Translations under genes and position numbers: made by a program
In this document: positions 9,479-19,256 of the stretch, one piece after another
Numbering within the stretch: position 1 is the first letter of the stretch
Layout of the letters: the number at the start of each line of letters is the position of its first letter
Assembly: GCA_902778935.1 (NCBI GenBank)
Contig: CACYZT010000004.1
Location: 62,001-126,000, forward strand
Direction: 5' to 3'
DNA length: 64,000 nt
Source: an uncultured Bacteroidales bacterium
Lineage (GTDB): Bacteria > Bacteroidota > Bacteroidia > Bacteroidales > Paludibacteraceae
The notes under the pieces: model-generated
Databases searched by the model: none
Told to the model about the DNA's origin: nothing
Seen by the model: only the letters and a program-made list of their open reading frames with translations

Positions 9479-11014
9479 ATGAAAACAAAATTCTTTTATT
9501 TCGCAGCAATTATCCTCTTCGCCGGGATGTTAAGCTCGTGCGAGGCAAACAGAGGCGGTAGCGCCAGCAGTATGACCTTCAAGCGTATGGACATTGCCGG
9601 AGCGAAAGCGATTGCATTGGCGAACGACGGAAGTCAGAAGAACGCACCTCAGCGAATTTTGGCAAGAGACGGAGGCGACCCGGATTACAACGTGTCGAAT
9701 CCTGTATGGACTGTGTCCGAAGATGGCACACTCGTTGAAGTACACTATACCATCGAAGTCGTAGGTAATGGCGAAATAGTTGATTTGGTCAAAGCCAACA
9801 TGCGCCTTGTAATGCAGTATATCTATCCTATCGGTGACGAATGGTTGTGGCTCGTAAACTGCGAATACGACTACCCGGGATTGGATGACATCCCTGAACC
9901 GCTGCACGGCAAGATTCGCGAGTTGATTAATAACGCAGGTATTGACCTCAACTTCCTCGTGCGTAAGTCCGACGGTGCGCTCTTCCAATGGACGCAAGAA
10001 CAAGGTTGCCCGAAGCAAGGTAGAGGTTACAGGCGTCCGAGCGACATCTATGGTCAAGTCGAATCGGTAGGCAAAGACGTGTTCTCCTGTCCTTCTATGG
10101 GCGGCTTGGATGACTACTACGGACGAATCTACAAACTGCAAGACCAAGGCGATATTCTCAATGTAGTACAAGTATTAAGCAGTTCACAATCCGGCAACGG
10201 TTTATATGTCGACGACCGCGGCTTTGTTGGAACAATCTTAGGCGGCGACTTTGGCGGCGGAATACCCGTGATAATTGATCCGAGTTCTGTGAAGTTGAGC
10301 AACATCAATCCAGGTGAGGCACAGCTTGAGAAACCGGAGTATATCGCCATAGGCGGAAGAGCATATATATACGCAGAGAGATATATTACGACCACGGAAA
10401 CCGACGGCAAAGAAGGTAGTTGGGATGTAACGAAACACATGGGCTATTTCTATGCCTTGGAGAACCAATCGGGCATGTGGACAGTCAAAACTCCTGCCTT
10501 GTATGAGTTTGATCTAGAACAGCAATCCGGCCCCAAACAAAGGGTTTACAAGACGCCGGTAGCCACATGGATGGGAACGGAATATGAAGCTGACTGGACA
10601 GCTCATTCGTATATTTATACCCTTGACCCAATGGCTCCGTCTTTCAGCAAGAAAGAGTTACCGGCGAACTATCCGGTGGATGAAACCAAGTACTATGACG
10701 GTGTTGCGTATGTCATGGGTGAAGGTCAGAGCTTCTTCTATGTGTGCGACTTGGCAAAGAACGAGGCAGAGCAAGTAATGATTGAGTTTGACGAATCGAT
10801 AGCTGAATATATCCCGCAGATTGCAATGATGGGCGGTTTCAGCGAGTATGACCCGAATACGCAATGTTTCACCGGCGGAGCACAACTCTTGGATGGTACG
10901 TATCTGTACTTCATCCTCTATGCACAGGGGGAGAATCGCGGTAAGGTAACCGTTCTTCACGAAGGTGAATCCGACGCCGGACAAGTCATCTCAGTCATGG
11001 TTCGTCTCAACTAA
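9479..11014 (+). CDS. Unrecognised lipoprotein, first of a paralogous tandem pair
   Basis: A 511-residue secreted lipoprotein with a lipobox (AGMLSSC, Cys21), so probably membrane-anchored. No known family was recognised. It aligns along its full length with the next gene. Shared blocks are the opening FKRMDIAGAKAIALA, SEDGTLVEVHYTIE, a GEI-(V/I)-D-(L/M) motif with MRLVMQYIYPIGDEWLW, a FLVRKSDGALFQW block, YYDGVAYVMGEGQ with FYVCDLAKNEAEQV, and the last residues AGQVISVMVRLN. The alternating beta and aromatic pattern would fit a propeller or stacked beta fold. It is 23 bases before its paralogue and shares the promoter at 9257. Its role is unknown. Confidence 0.75.
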   Translation: MKTKFFYFAAIILFAGMLSSCEANRGGSASSMTFKRMDIAGAKAIALANDGSQKNAPQRILARDGGDPDYNVSNPVWTVSEDGTLVEVHYTIEVVGNGEIVDLVKANMRLVMQYIYPIGDEWLWLVNCEYDYPGLDDIPEPLHGKIRELINNAGIDLNFLVRKSDGALFQWTQEQGCPKQGRGYRRPSDIYGQVESVGKDVFSCPSMGGLDDYYGRIYKLQDQGDILNVVQVLSSSQSGNGLYVDDRGFVGTILGGDFGGGIPVIIDPSSVKLSNINPGEAQLEKPEYIAIGGRAYIYAERYITTTETDGKEGSWDVTKHMGYFYALENQSGMWTVKTPALYEFDLEQQSGPKQRVYKTPVATWMGTEYEADWTAHSYIYTLDPMAPSFSKKELPANYPVDETKYYDGVAYVMGEGQSFFYVCDLAKNEAEQVMIEFDESIAEYIPQIAMMGGFSEYDPNTQCFTGGAQLLDGTYLYFILYAQGENRGKVTVLHEGESDAGQVISVMVRLN

Positions 11015-11037
11015 ATTAATTCATAATTATAATTTCT

Positions 11038-12516
11038 ATGAAACCTCGTTTCATTTACGCCCTTGCGGTCATAGTGGCTGCAATAGGCTTGTCCTCCTGC
11101 GACGGCGGTGGTGGAAGCGGAAAACTCAAAGAACTGGAGTTCAAACGTATGCACTTGGACGGAGTTAACGCGCTTGCCTTAGCTTCTATCAGTTCTGATG
11201 CACAAAATGCGCCACGGCGTGCTCCTGCTGCTGAAGGCGACACCGTTTATGATATGAGAGACCCCATCTATTCCGTTTCGGAAGATGGTACTTTAGTCGA
11301 AGTCTCATACACCATCAATTGTCGTGGCAATGGCGAGATTATTGATATGGTGCAGGCTCACATGCGCTTGGCGATGGAGTATATCTATCCGATTGGAGAT
11401 GATTGGTTGTGGCTCTATAACTGCCGATATGATTACCCGGAACTCGATCAAGTAGAAGAACCTTATCGAAGCATGTTAGCAGAGAAATGCAACCCGCTCA
11501 TGAGTAAACATTTCCTTGTCCGGCTCAAAGACGGTGCGCTGTTTGAATGGGACTACAATATTCTGCCTTATCTGGAATACGACATTGAGGGACATCCGCT
11601 GGCGGGAAACCGTCGTCCTTCGGATATCTATACCATTGTGGAGAGTATGAAGGGTGAGGTGTATTGTATAAGCGAATATAGCGATGCCAAAATGGTGTAC
11701 CAACTCAAAGACGAAGGCGATTACCTGAACGTACGTATGATGCATGAGAACACGCTCTATTTCGAATCTATTCTTCCGGACAACCGAGGTGCCATAGGCG
11801 GTGATATCGGCTATCGAGGAGGCGAATGGGGATGGACGTATAAGACAGGAGTGCTCTTCCCGAATACGCTGGACATTGTTGCTATTACAAGCGATGAGCA
11901 TAAAGAGGCTAATTGGTATGTATCTTCCATCAATGGTACGCTATATGCCATTGCCGTTATTCGCGGATACGGTACTGCGTTCTATGCCTTGGACTTGCAA
12001 GAATCGCCTGTTGCTCAGGCCAAAGTAGGTGAATTGCTCGCAGAATTGCCGGACATCGAGACCGTAGCCGGACCTATTAGCAAAACCGAAACGCTATCAT
12101 GGCTTGACCACAATAAGAAGTTTACCTTTGACCCTAAAGGCAAAAAAGTCACGCACATGGATCTGCCGGACTACTACCCGGATAACGAAAGAGATTATTA
12201 CGATAATATCGCTTATATCATGAATAACGATGAACACTCGTTCTATATCTGTGATTTATCAAAAGATGCAGCTGAACAGGTTGTTATCGATTGGAGCGAA
12301 TACGATGCTTACCAGGCACAGATAGTGACGGAGAAACCGTTTGGCAAGTATGATCCAAGCACCCAATCCTTCCAAAAGACGGCTATCACTATGAATGGTA
12401 AACAATTAACTATCATGGTAGATGTAGCCGGTGAGAACAAAGGCAAAGCACGCGTCTTCAAACCGGGCGAATCCACCGCCGGACAAGTCATCTCCGTCAT
12501 GGTAAGACTCAATTGA
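11038..12516 (+). CDS. Unrecognised lipoprotein, second of the paralogous tandem pair
   Basis: A 492-residue lipoprotein (lipobox AIGLSSC, Cys21, followed by a Gly-rich linker). It shares with the preceding gene the FKRMHLDGVNALALA opening, SEDGTLVEVSYTI, MRLAMEYIYPIGDDWLWLYN, RLKDGALFEW, YYDNIAYIMNNDEHSFYICDLSKDAAEQV (written here as one aligned region of about 29 residues) and a C-terminus differing from its partner at one residue in the last fifteen or so. The central third is the least conserved. The pair looks like a local duplication followed by divergence. No catalytic motif was seen. A hairpin terminator follows at 12577. Confidence 0.75.
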   Translation: MKPRFIYALAVIVAAIGLSSCDGGGGSGKLKELEFKRMHLDGVNALALASISSDAQNAPRRAPAAEGDTVYDMRDPIYSVSEDGTLVEVSYTINCRGNGEIIDMVQAHMRLAMEYIYPIGDDWLWLYNCRYDYPELDQVEEPYRSMLAEKCNPLMSKHFLVRLKDGALFEWDYNILPYLEYDIEGHPLAGNRRPSDIYTIVESMKGEVYCISEYSDAKMVYQLKDEGDYLNVRMMHENTLYFESILPDNRGAIGGDIGYRGGEWGWTYKTGVLFPNTLDIVAITSDEHKEANWYVSSINGTLYAIAVIRGYGTAFYALDLQESPVAQAKVGELLAELPDIETVAGPISKTETLSWLDHNKKFTFDPKGKKVTHMDLPDYYPDNERDYYDNIAYIMNNDEHSFYICDLSKDAAEQVVIDWSEYDAYQAQIVTEKPFGKYDPSTQSFQKTAITMNGKQLTIMVDVAGENKGKARVFKPGESTAGQVISVMVRLN

Positions 12517-12540
12517 CGCAACTATAGGCATGTAACACAA

Positions 12541-12562
12541 ACATAAGCCAGACATAAGTCAG
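12541..12562 (+). repeat. Two 11-bp direct repeats after the lipoprotein pair
   Basis: ACATAAGCCAG and ACATAAGTCAG lie in tandem, followed by a degenerate third ACATTTATACA. They lie between the stop codon and the terminator. Confidence 0.6.
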
Positions 12563-12576
12563 ACATTTATACAAAA

Positions 12577-12616
12577 AAATGACATTTCCAAGGCTCAAAA
12601 TTTGGAGATGTCATTT
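12577..12616 (+). terminator. Terminator of the lipoprotein operon, fused to the next promoter
   Basis: A 15-bp stem (12577-12591 with 12602-12616, one G-T pair), a 10-nt loop and an AT-rich T-run. The TTTG -33 box of the next promoter starts at 12601, inside the 3' arm. Confidence 0.85.
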
Positions 12617-12632
12617 ATTTTTTGTATCTTTG
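12601..12632 (+). promoter_or_regulatory. Promoter of the 165-residue protein gene
   Basis: TTTG at 12601-12604, exactly 20 nt, TATCTTTG at 12625-12632. The spacer is the terminator arm plus its T-run, so termination and initiation signals share DNA. The leader to the ATG at 12841 is about 200 nt. Confidence 0.75.
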
Positions 12633-12750
12633 CACCCGATTTCAATAAACCAATTAACTCTCAACAACTAAACCCTCTTTTAACCCCTTTATAACCGCCT
12701 ATGCCCACCGTAGTTCCACAACTCTTTTACCGATGTTTTATACATCCAAA

Positions 12751-12816
12751 CACGGGTGATTCACGGGTGATTGTCGCGTGATTCACGGGTTATTCTCTTG
12801 TTATTTTCGGGATATT
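12751..12816 (+). repeat. Six tandem 11-bp units in a 5' leader
   Basis: Units in order: CACGGGTGATT, CACGGGTGATT, GTCGCGTGATT, CACGGGTTATT, CTCTTGTTATT, TTCGGGATATT. The first two are identical and the rest decay progressively. The array ends 24 bases before the ATG at 12841, so it is within the transcribed leader. No coding frame crosses it in a convincing way. Confidence 0.75.
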
Positions 12817-12840
12817 TAGCCAACCTCTCGTGCCAAAGCA

Positions 12841-13338
12841 ATGTCGCAAATTACACTAAACACACCATTTGAAAACATCCACGGCAAATTCGGCAAAAAT
12901 GTCGTCATGCGCCAGAAAAAGTTCCGCGCTCCGAGCGGAAAAGTCATCTTCGAAGGAGTCAAGGAATCGTACCCCATCGAGAACCCGAGAGACTATGTCA
13001 AGAACCCGCCAAAAGGCGAAGAACTGGCGAATATACGCCTGTTCGGAGACGTCAGTCGCCTGACTGCACAAATCATCAACTCAGAGTTTTACACGGACGA
13101 TGAACTCGCGGCTATGACACCCGAACAGCGAGAATTTGTCCGCACATGCCGTGAGCAACTCGAGGATTTCAAAAACCGATTCCTTGCACAAATCAAACGC
13201 CCCGACCCCGAAGCACCTTTCCTTAAAACCAAGGAGCCAAACTCCATGCTATTCAAACGAAAAACCTACAAAACACTCCGTACGTTCATTCAGGGCATCA
13301 TCCGCGAAAGGATAAAAAATCAACACACATCGGCGTAA
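12841..13338 (+). CDS. Unrecognised 165-residue basic cytosolic protein
   Basis: No known family was recognised. The protein has no signal peptide or membrane segment and is rich in Lys, Arg and Phe. Its N-terminus (LNTPFENIHGKFGKNVVMRQ then KKFRAPSGKVIFEG) is strand-like. The centre (DDELAAMTPEQREFVRTCRE) and the C-terminal third (YKTLRTFIQGIIRERIK) look helical. It is expressed from its own promoter behind a long leader with the 11-bp array, and is followed by the secDF promoter. The codon use looks like that of its neighbours, and the long open frame with a well-placed start supports a real gene. RNA or DNA binding would fit the charge, but that is a guess. Confidence 0.65.
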   Translation: MSQITLNTPFENIHGKFGKNVVMRQKKFRAPSGKVIFEGVKESYPIENPRDYVKNPPKGEELANIRLFGDVSRLTAQIINSEFYTDDELAAMTPEQREFVRTCREQLEDFKNRFLAQIKRPDPEAPFLKTKEPNSMLFKRKTYKTLRTFIQGIIRERIKNQHTSA

Positions 13339-13381
13339 CTTCACTATTATTGGGCTGTTTTAATAAAAAAAGCAAAAAAAA

Positions 13382-13413
13382 TTTGCGTATATCAAAAAAA
13401 AGCAGTACCTTTG
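13382..13413 (+). promoter_or_regulatory. Promoter of secDF-clpX
   Basis: TTTG at 13382-13385, spacer CGTATATCAA plus an A-tract (20 nt in all), TACCTTTG at 13406-13413. It belongs to the same near-identical promoter group as 9257 and 38507. The leader to the secDF ATG is about 85 nt. Confidence 0.8.
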
Positions 13414-13502
13414 CACGCTTTTTGTGTTGCGTGCGCACATAATACGCGCACAGCACATACAATAAACAGCATAAAATTAAATTAAAATACAACAAAACAA
13501 TT

Positions 13503-16500
13503 ATGCAAAACAAAGGACTTGTTAGAATTTTGGCGGTGTGCCTTGCGTTGGTATGCGCCTTCTATCTGTCGTTCTCGCTCGTGACCAGCCACTATGACAA
13601 GGCTGCGAAGGAGTATGCGGCAGGTGATGCAGTTAAGGAGTATCAGTATTTGGACTCGATTGCTGCCAAGAAAGTTTGGTTTGGTTACACGCTCAAAGAG
13701 TGCCGTGAGAAAGAGATTAACCTCGGTCTGGACCTCAAGGGCGGTATGAACGTGACGATGGAGGTATCCGTTCCGGACATCCTCGATGCGCTCAGCGGAC
13801 ACAACGAAACACCTAACTACAAAGAGGCTCTGGCGCGCGCTCGTCAGAAACAGAAATCCAGCGGTGCTGATTTCGTAACCCTTTTCATCGAATCGTACAA
13901 AGAAGTGGACCCGAACGGACAGCTGGCTTCTATCTTCTCGACCTTCGAGTTGAAGGACAAAGTGACGCTGACCTCGACCAACGAAGAAGTAGAGAAAGTT
14001 ATCCGCGAGGAAGTGGACGGCGCTATTCAGAACTCGTTCAACGTGCTCCGTACGCGTATCGACCGCTTCGGTGTGGTACAACCGAACATCCAGAAGCTGG
14101 CTCAGCCGGGCCGTATCCTCATCGAGCTTCCGGGTATCAAAGAGCCGGAGCGTGTTCGTAAGCTGCTCCAGGGTTCTGCGAACCTTGAGTTCTGGGAGAC
14201 CTACGAGGCTGCCGAGCTGCTGCCGATGCTGGCGCAGATCAACCGTGAGTTCGCCGCTTCCGCTCCGCAGGAAGAGGCTGCAGAAGAGGTGAAAGCAGAG
14301 GAGGCTCCGAAGGCTGAGGGCGAAGACCTCGCTGACCTGGTAGATAACCTGGGTACAGACAGCGCAGCCATCGAGGCAGACCAAGCTGCTCAGATTGCCG
14401 AATACAAGAAGAACAACCCGCTCTTCGCTATCCTCAACCCGTCCGTCAATGCTGCCGGTCAGGCTTACCGCGGTCCGGTCATCGGTACTGTTCACTATGT
14501 CGATACCGCAAAAGTAAACGCTATGCTCAACTCGCAGATTGCGAAAGCCGTTCTGCCGCGTGACGCTCGTTTCTACTGGACGGTAAAAGCTATCGACGAG
14601 GCTAACTCCTACTTCCAGCTCGTAGCACTCAAAGCACAGCGTGACGGACGCGCTTCGCTCGAAGGAGACGTGATTACCGATGCTCGTGCCGACTTCTCGC
14701 AGTTCAGCGCTTACGCTAATGTATCGATGTCGATGAACGCTGAGGGTGCTAAGACCTGGCAGCGTCTGACCAAAGATAATATCGGCAAATCGGTAGCTAT
14801 CGTCCTTGACGGCTATGTATATTCGTTCCCGACCGTACAGAATGAGATTGCGGGCGGTAACAGCCAAATCACCGGTAACTTCACCGTAGAAGAGGCAAAA
14901 GACCTTGCCAACACCCTCAAGTCCGGTAAGATGCCGGCTCCTGCTCGTATCATCGAGGAGAGTGTGGTTGGTCCTTCGCTCGGTCGCGAGGCTATTCAAT
15001 CCGGTCTCTGGTCATTCGTTCTGGGCTTTGTGCTCATCCTCATCTACATGATTTTCTACTATGGCTGGATTCCGGGTCTTATCGCCGATGCAGCCTTGGT
15101 ATGCAACGTATTCCTGCTTGTCGGTATCCTCGCATCCTTCAGCGCCGTACTTACCCTTCCGGGTATCGCCGGTATCGTGCTGACGATGGGTTGTGCGGTC
15201 GATGCTAACGTGCTTATCTACGAGCGTATCCGTGAGGAGTTGCGCAGCGGCAAGGGTATGCGCAAAGCGATAGAAGACGGTTTCAAGGGTGCCATCAGCG
15301 CCATCGTGGATGCGAACGTAACCTCGTTCCTCACCGGTGCTATTCTGGCTATCTTCGGTACCGGTCCTATCAAGGGCTTCGCCGTTACGTACATGATCGG
15401 TATCATCTCTTCGTTCCTCACGGCTGTGTTCATCACCCGTCTGTTGCTCGAGGACTATGCTAAACGCGAGGGCGCTAAGGAGCTGAGCTTCACTACCGCG
15501 CTGATGAAGAACTTCCTGCAGAATATGCACTTCAACTTCGTAGGTGCCCGTAAGATTGCTTACTGCATCTCCGGCGTTCTCATCATCTTCGCTATCCTTG
15601 GTCTCGACCCGCATATCTTCGGTAAACTGAACCTCGGTATCGACTTCTCCGGTGGACGTAACTACGTTGTTCGTTTCGACAACAGCATCAATACACAAGA
15701 CGTACGCGAGAACCTCGACAAGACCTTCAGCGCAACGCTCGAGGACGGCGAACTCTTCTCGCTCAACGTCATCACCTACGGTAACGACGCTAACCAGGTT
15801 CGTATCTCCACCAACTATCGTATCCACGAGGAGACCGCAGAGGCTGACGAGCAGATTGAGGCTCTTCTCTACGAGGGCTGCAAGCCGTTCCTGGGCGAGG
15901 ATATCACCTTCGAGGACTTCCGTTCGACCGACTCGAACGCCGAAGTAGGTATCATGTCGAGCCAGAAAGTAGGTCCGGCTATCGCGGATGATATCAAGAC
16001 CAGTGCCGTTTGGGCTATCATCGCTGCCCTGATTGTCATCTTCCTCTATATCCTGCTCCGATTCCGTAACTTCGCTTACTCCGTCGGCGCACTCGCAGCC
16101 TTGGCACACGATACCGTCATCATCCTCGGTCTCTATGCTATCCTGTGGAAGATTATGCCTTTCTCTATGGAGATTGACCAGGCGTTCATCGCAGCTATCC
16201 TGACCGTCATCGGTTATTCTATCAACGATACCGTGGTCATCTTCGACCGTGTGCGTGAATACAACGGACTCTATCCGAAACGCGAGAAGCACATCAATAT
16301 CAACGACGCATTGAACAATACGCTCAGCCGTACGTTCTCGACCTCTATGTCAACGTTCGTGGTATTGCTCGCTATCTTCATCTTCGGTGGTGAGACCATC
16401 CAGGGCTTCGTATTCGCACTCCTTATGGGTGTTATCGTAGGTACCTACTCTTCGCTGTTCATCGCTTCGCCTATCGCTTATGACATCCAGATGGCACAGG

Positions 16501-16538
16501 CGCGTCGCGCAGAGAAGAAAGCGGAAGCTAAGAAATAA
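13503..16538 (+). CDS. secDF: Protein translocase subunit SecDF (fused)
   Basis: Inner-membrane SecD and SecF in one chain of 1011 residues, as usual in Bacteroidota. It uses the proton gradient to pull exported proteins from SecYEG on the outer side. The N-terminal helix is followed by the SecD motif [15 protein letters not shown] (73-87), the large periplasmic P1 region, and SecD helices from about residue 500 with [13 protein letters not shown]. The SecF half begins near residue 680, with [15 protein letters not shown] and later [14 protein letters not shown]. Residues 251-300 are an unusual Ala/Glu-rich acidic insert in P1 ([20 protein letters not shown]). clpX follows within 15 bases. 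Confidence 0.97.
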   Translation: MQNKGLVRILAVCLALVCAFYLSFSLVTSHYDKAAKEYAAGDAVKEYQYLDSIAAKKVWFGYTLKECREKEINLGLDLKGGMNVTMEVSVPDILDALSGHNETPNYKEALARARQKQKSSGADFVTLFIESYKEVDPNGQLASIFSTFELKDKVTLTSTNEEVEKVIREEVDGAIQNSFNVLRTRIDRFGVVQPNIQKLAQPGRILIELPGIKEPERVRKLLQGSANLEFWETYEAAELLPMLAQINREFAASAPQEEAAEEVKAEEAPKAEGEDLADLVDNLGTDSAAIEADQAAQIAEYKKNNPLFAILNPSVNAAGQAYRGPVIGTVHYVDTAKVNAMLNSQIAKAVLPRDARFYWTVKAIDEANSYFQLVALKAQRDGRASLEGDVITDARADFSQFSAYANVSMSMNAEGAKTWQRLTKDNIGKSVAIVLDGYVYSFPTVQNEIAGGNSQITGNFTVEEAKDLANTLKSGKMPAPARIIEESVVGPSLGREAIQSGLWSFVLGFVLILIYMIFYYGWIPGLIADAALVCNVFLLVGILASFSAVLTLPGIAGIVLTMGCAVDANVLIYERIREELRSGKGMRKAIEDGFKGAISAIVDANVTSFLTGAILAIFGTGPIKGFAVTYMIGIISSFLTAVFITRLLLEDYAKREGAKELSFTTALMKNFLQNMHFNFVGARKIAYCISGVLIIFAILGLDPHIFGKLNLGIDFSGGRNYVVRFDNSINTQDVRENLDKTFSATLEDGELFSLNVITYGNDANQVRISTNYRIHEETAEADEQIEALLYEGCKPFLGEDITFEDFRSTDSNAEVGIMSSQKVGPAIADDIKTSAVWAIIAALIVIFLYILLRFRNFAYSVGALAALAHDTVIILGLYAILWKIMPFSMEIDQAFIAAILTVIGYSINDTVVIFDRVREYNGLYPKREKHININDALNNTLSRTFSTSMSTFVVLLAIFIFGGETIQGFVFALLMGVIVGTYSSLFIASPIAYDIQMAQARRAEKKAEAKK

Positions 16539-16552
16539 AACGCAGATTGTCT

Positions 16553-17794
16553 ATGGCAAAAGAGCGTAAACCGAATACCTGTTTTTTCTGCGGAAAGACA
16601 AAGCCGAACATGTTCTCCGGCATCGGAGATGCACTTATCTGCTCGGATTGTATTGAAGCGGGACACCAGTTGGTACTCACCCTACCCAAGCAGCGCAAAG
16701 CCGCCGGAGAGCTGGATATCAACACGCTGCCCACACCGCAGAAGATAAAGGATTTTCTCGACCAGTATGTCATCGGCCAGGAGGAAGCAAAACGCTTCCT
16801 CTCGGTCGCTGTCTATAACCACTACAAGCGTCTCTTGCAGGAAATAAGCAACGACGATGTGGAGATAGAGAAAAGCAACATCCTCCTGGTCGGCTCTACG
16901 GGTACCGGCAAAACGCTTCTTGCCCGGACGATTGCGAAAATGCTCAAAGTACCGTTTGCCATCACAGACGCCACCTCGCTCACGCAGGCCGGATACGTAG
17001 GAGAAGACGTGGAAACGATTCTCGTACGGCTCTTGCAGGACGCCGATTATGACGTCAAAAAAGCAGAGAGAGGTATCGTTTTCATCGATGAAATCGACAA
17101 AATCTCACGCAAGAGTGAGAATATGTCCATCACACGCGATGTAAGCGGAGAAGGAGTACAGCAAGCTCTGCTGAAGATGCTCGAAGGCTCTATCGTCAAT
17201 GTACCGCCTCAAGGCGGACGCAAGCACCCGGACCAGGAGTTTATTCATGTGAACACACAAAATATTCTCTTTATCTGCGGAGGCGCGTTTGAGGGCATCG
17301 AGCGAACTATCGCGCAACGTCTGCACACACAGGTCATCGGATTTACTGCACAGCAGGAAACGGAGCATCTGGACAAAAACAACATGCTCCAGTATATTGC
17401 TCCGCAGGATTTGAAGGCGTATGGACTTATTCCTGAGATTATCGGTCGTCTGCCCGTTCTGACACATCTCGACCCGCTGGACCATGACGCCCTGCGTTCT
17501 ATCCTCTTGAATCCTAAGAATGCGCTAACCAAGCAATACCAGAAACTGCTGTCGATGGACAATGTAAACCTTACCTTCGATGACGAAGCGCTGGATTACA
17601 TTGTGGACAAAGCGCTGGAGTATAAACTGGGCGCACGTGGCTTACGCGGACTCATGGAGGCGATTATGACGGATATCATGTTTGAGCTGCCGAACCGAAA
17701 GCAGGAAGGTGCACAATCCTTCACCGTCACCAAAGAGTACGCACAGCAGAAACTGGAGCATGCAGACTTATACAGACTAAAAAACGCGGTTTAA
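16553..17794 (+). CDS. clpX: ATP-dependent Clp protease ATP-binding subunit ClpX
   Basis: Hexameric AAA+ unfoldase that feeds tagged or misfolded proteins to ClpP. The start chosen is the ATG at 16553 (MAKERK); an in-frame TTG at 16547 would add only two residues. The N-terminal zinc-binding domain has CFFCGK and CSDC. Walker A is [12 protein letters not shown], Walker [11 protein letters not shown], the pore loop GYVGED, and the sensor-2 region [13 protein letters not shown]. The length (413 residues) is normal. clpP is not in the window. It is 14 bases downstream of secDF, and its stop codon is in the loop of the terminator. Confidence 0.97.
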   Translation: MAKERKPNTCFFCGKTKPNMFSGIGDALICSDCIEAGHQLVLTLPKQRKAAGELDINTLPTPQKIKDFLDQYVIGQEEAKRFLSVAVYNHYKRLLQEISNDDVEIEKSNILLVGSTGTGKTLLARTIAKMLKVPFAITDATSLTQAGYVGEDVETILVRLLQDADYDVKKAERGIVFIDEIDKISRKSENMSITRDVSGEGVQQALLKMLEGSIVNVPPQGGRKHPDQEFIHVNTQNILFICGGAFEGIERTIAQRLHTQVIGFTAQQETEHLDKNNMLQYIAPQDLKAYGLIPEIIGRLPVLTHLDPLDHDALRSILLNPKNALTKQYQKLLSMDNVNLTFDDEALDYIVDKALEYKLGARGLRGLMEAIMTDIMFELPNRKQEGAQSFTVTKEYAQQKLEHADLYRLKNAV

Positions 17795-17806
17795 GCCGCG
17801 TTTTTT
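17779..17806. terminator. Bidirectional terminator between clpX and the DUF4270 gene
   Basis: An 11-bp stem, AAAAAACGCGG with CCGCGTTTTTT, with a 6-nt loop containing the clpX TAA. The A- and T-runs on each side let it act on both strands; the convergent gene ends at 17814. Confidence 0.88.
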
Positions 17807-17813
17807 TTGATTC

Positions 17814-19256
17814 TTAGAATCCGCTATAGACAATCTCAAACCGCATTCCGTTCTTCGCCGAACGTATCTTCGTAGCGGACATCGTTTGTTGCTCTTTAAC
17901 AGCCGTTACAGCTACAGCAGAATTACTCGTAGTGGCTGTTTTTACTGTCACCGGCACTAATACCATCGTCAATACAGAGTCGCCTCTATCTTTGCTTACC
18001 TCATTGGAAACCAGAGGATGCAAGTAATTGGTCAGCAAATCAGACATATCATACGTATAGTAGTAGATGGTATTTCCCACAGAGTCGATACCGGAAGTCA
18101 AAGCACTCAGTAACGCACACGTATCAGACGGTAATTCTTTTTTCCGGAAGAAGCGCGGCGCACTCTCCTCACGAAGCAAGAGCATATAATCAGCCGGTTG
18201 TAACCAGTTATCACGCCCTCTGTCTTTGCTTGAGCCGGTAAACTTATTCTCCACCGCCACGCGCACCTCAGCTTTGTTGACATACGGACGTTTGACCGTA
18301 TCTCCCGTTAGCGGATCACGCATATCATCGATGATGTCATCGGCAATCTTTTTAATAGGGAAGCGCAAGCGCGTATATACGCCCGCGGGCGCGACAATAT
18401 AATTATAGGTGTCGGAGTCTTTCTCAAGCTCTTCTACCCATTCCTGCTTATCCTGGTATGCAAAATGATTGATAGTGCGGACTTCCGAATTGGCATAGAA
18501 TGCCTTCATATCCTCCACTACCGTGTCACGGCCGTTCTTGTTATAGGAGAAATGATAATACACACCAAACGCAACGTCGGTCACGTTTAATACGGTGGAA
18601 GAACCGAAAGAACTCTCCAGTAACAAACCTTTGAACTGCTCGTTGAATTTTTCCTGACTCGTAAACGATGTGATGGCAGAGAAATACTGCTCAAAATCAT
18701 CATTGACCCGCATCCTAATCATCGGCACGTAGTTGCCATAGCTGTCCTTCACAGAATCGCGCTTCTCAGAGGCTACCACGATACGGTGATTCGTCAGAAT
18801 ACTCTTGTCGCGTGTGCAATAATCATCGATATCCAAATCCGAACTATAGGTATCCGAGTAACGGAAAGTATTCTTGTCCATCATATAGGCATTGATAGCT
18901 AAGGGCGAATTAGCATCTCCTACCCAACTGGAATAATACAAGAACAGGCAAATAGAATCGACCACAAAGCCTTCCGGATAACGAAAGCCTTCAGGGCATG
19001 CCACCTGCGTCAGAATAGATGCGCGGAGAACGCCATAGTCTGTCTCAAGCTCGCCTAACAGGAACGAATCGGCTTGCAACGTGATCGCTTCGCTGCTCAT
19101 AATCTCGGATTTCAGAGCAAACGTATCAGCCAGCACAATGATTCGGTCCTCGGGCTCGAGAATCGATTCGCCCGTCGTGCTCACATCATCCTTGCACGCC
19201 GTCTGACAGCACGCAACAGCCACTAATACCCCTATGAACGCAAAGCGTTTAAGCAT
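17814..19256 (-). CDS. DUF4270-family lipoprotein
   Basis: A 480-residue lipoprotein (lipobox VACCQTAC). The mature N-terminus carries the DUF4270 pattern: IVLADTFALKSEIMSSEAI, SFLLGELETDYGVLRASILT, then FVVDSICLFLYYSSW. DUF4270 proteins are predicted outer-surface lipoproteins of unknown function. The gene overlaps the end of the glycogen-synthase-like gene by 8 bases, and together they form a unit divergent from panC, a neighbourhood familiar from Bacteroides-type genomes. Confidence 0.85.
   Translation of the reverse strand: MLKRFAFIGVLVAVACCQTACKDDVSTTGESILEPEDRIIVLADTFALKSEIMSSEAITLQADSFLLGELETDYGVLRASILTQVACPEGFRYPEGFVVDSICLFLYYSSWVGDANSPLAINAYMMDKNTFRYSDTYSSDLDIDDYCTRDKSILTNHRIVVASEKRDSVKDSYGNYVPMIRMRVNDDFEQYFSAITSFTSQEKFNEQFKGLLLESSFGSSTVLNVTDVAFGVYYHFSYNKNGRDTVVEDMKAFYANSEVRTINHFAYQDKQEWVEELEKDSDTYNYIVAPAGVYTRLRFPIKKIADDIIDDMRDPLTGDTVKRPYVNKAEVRVAVENKFTGSSKDRGRDNWLQPADYMLLLREESAPRFFRKKELPSDTCALLSALTSGIDSVGNTIYYYTYDMSDLLTNYLHPLVSNEVSKDRGDSVLTMVLVPVTVKTATTSNSAVAVTAVKEQQTMSATKIRSAKNGMRFEIVYSGF

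Noticed and set aside
13482..14999. A 505-codon frame antisense to secDF, and another of 426 codons at 15012-16292
   Set aside because: Both lie wholly within a certain gene, lack any domain resemblance and arise from its codon bias.
16547..16552. TTG start for clpX
   Set aside because: The ATG six bases later fits the family N-terminus (MAKERK) and common start usage.
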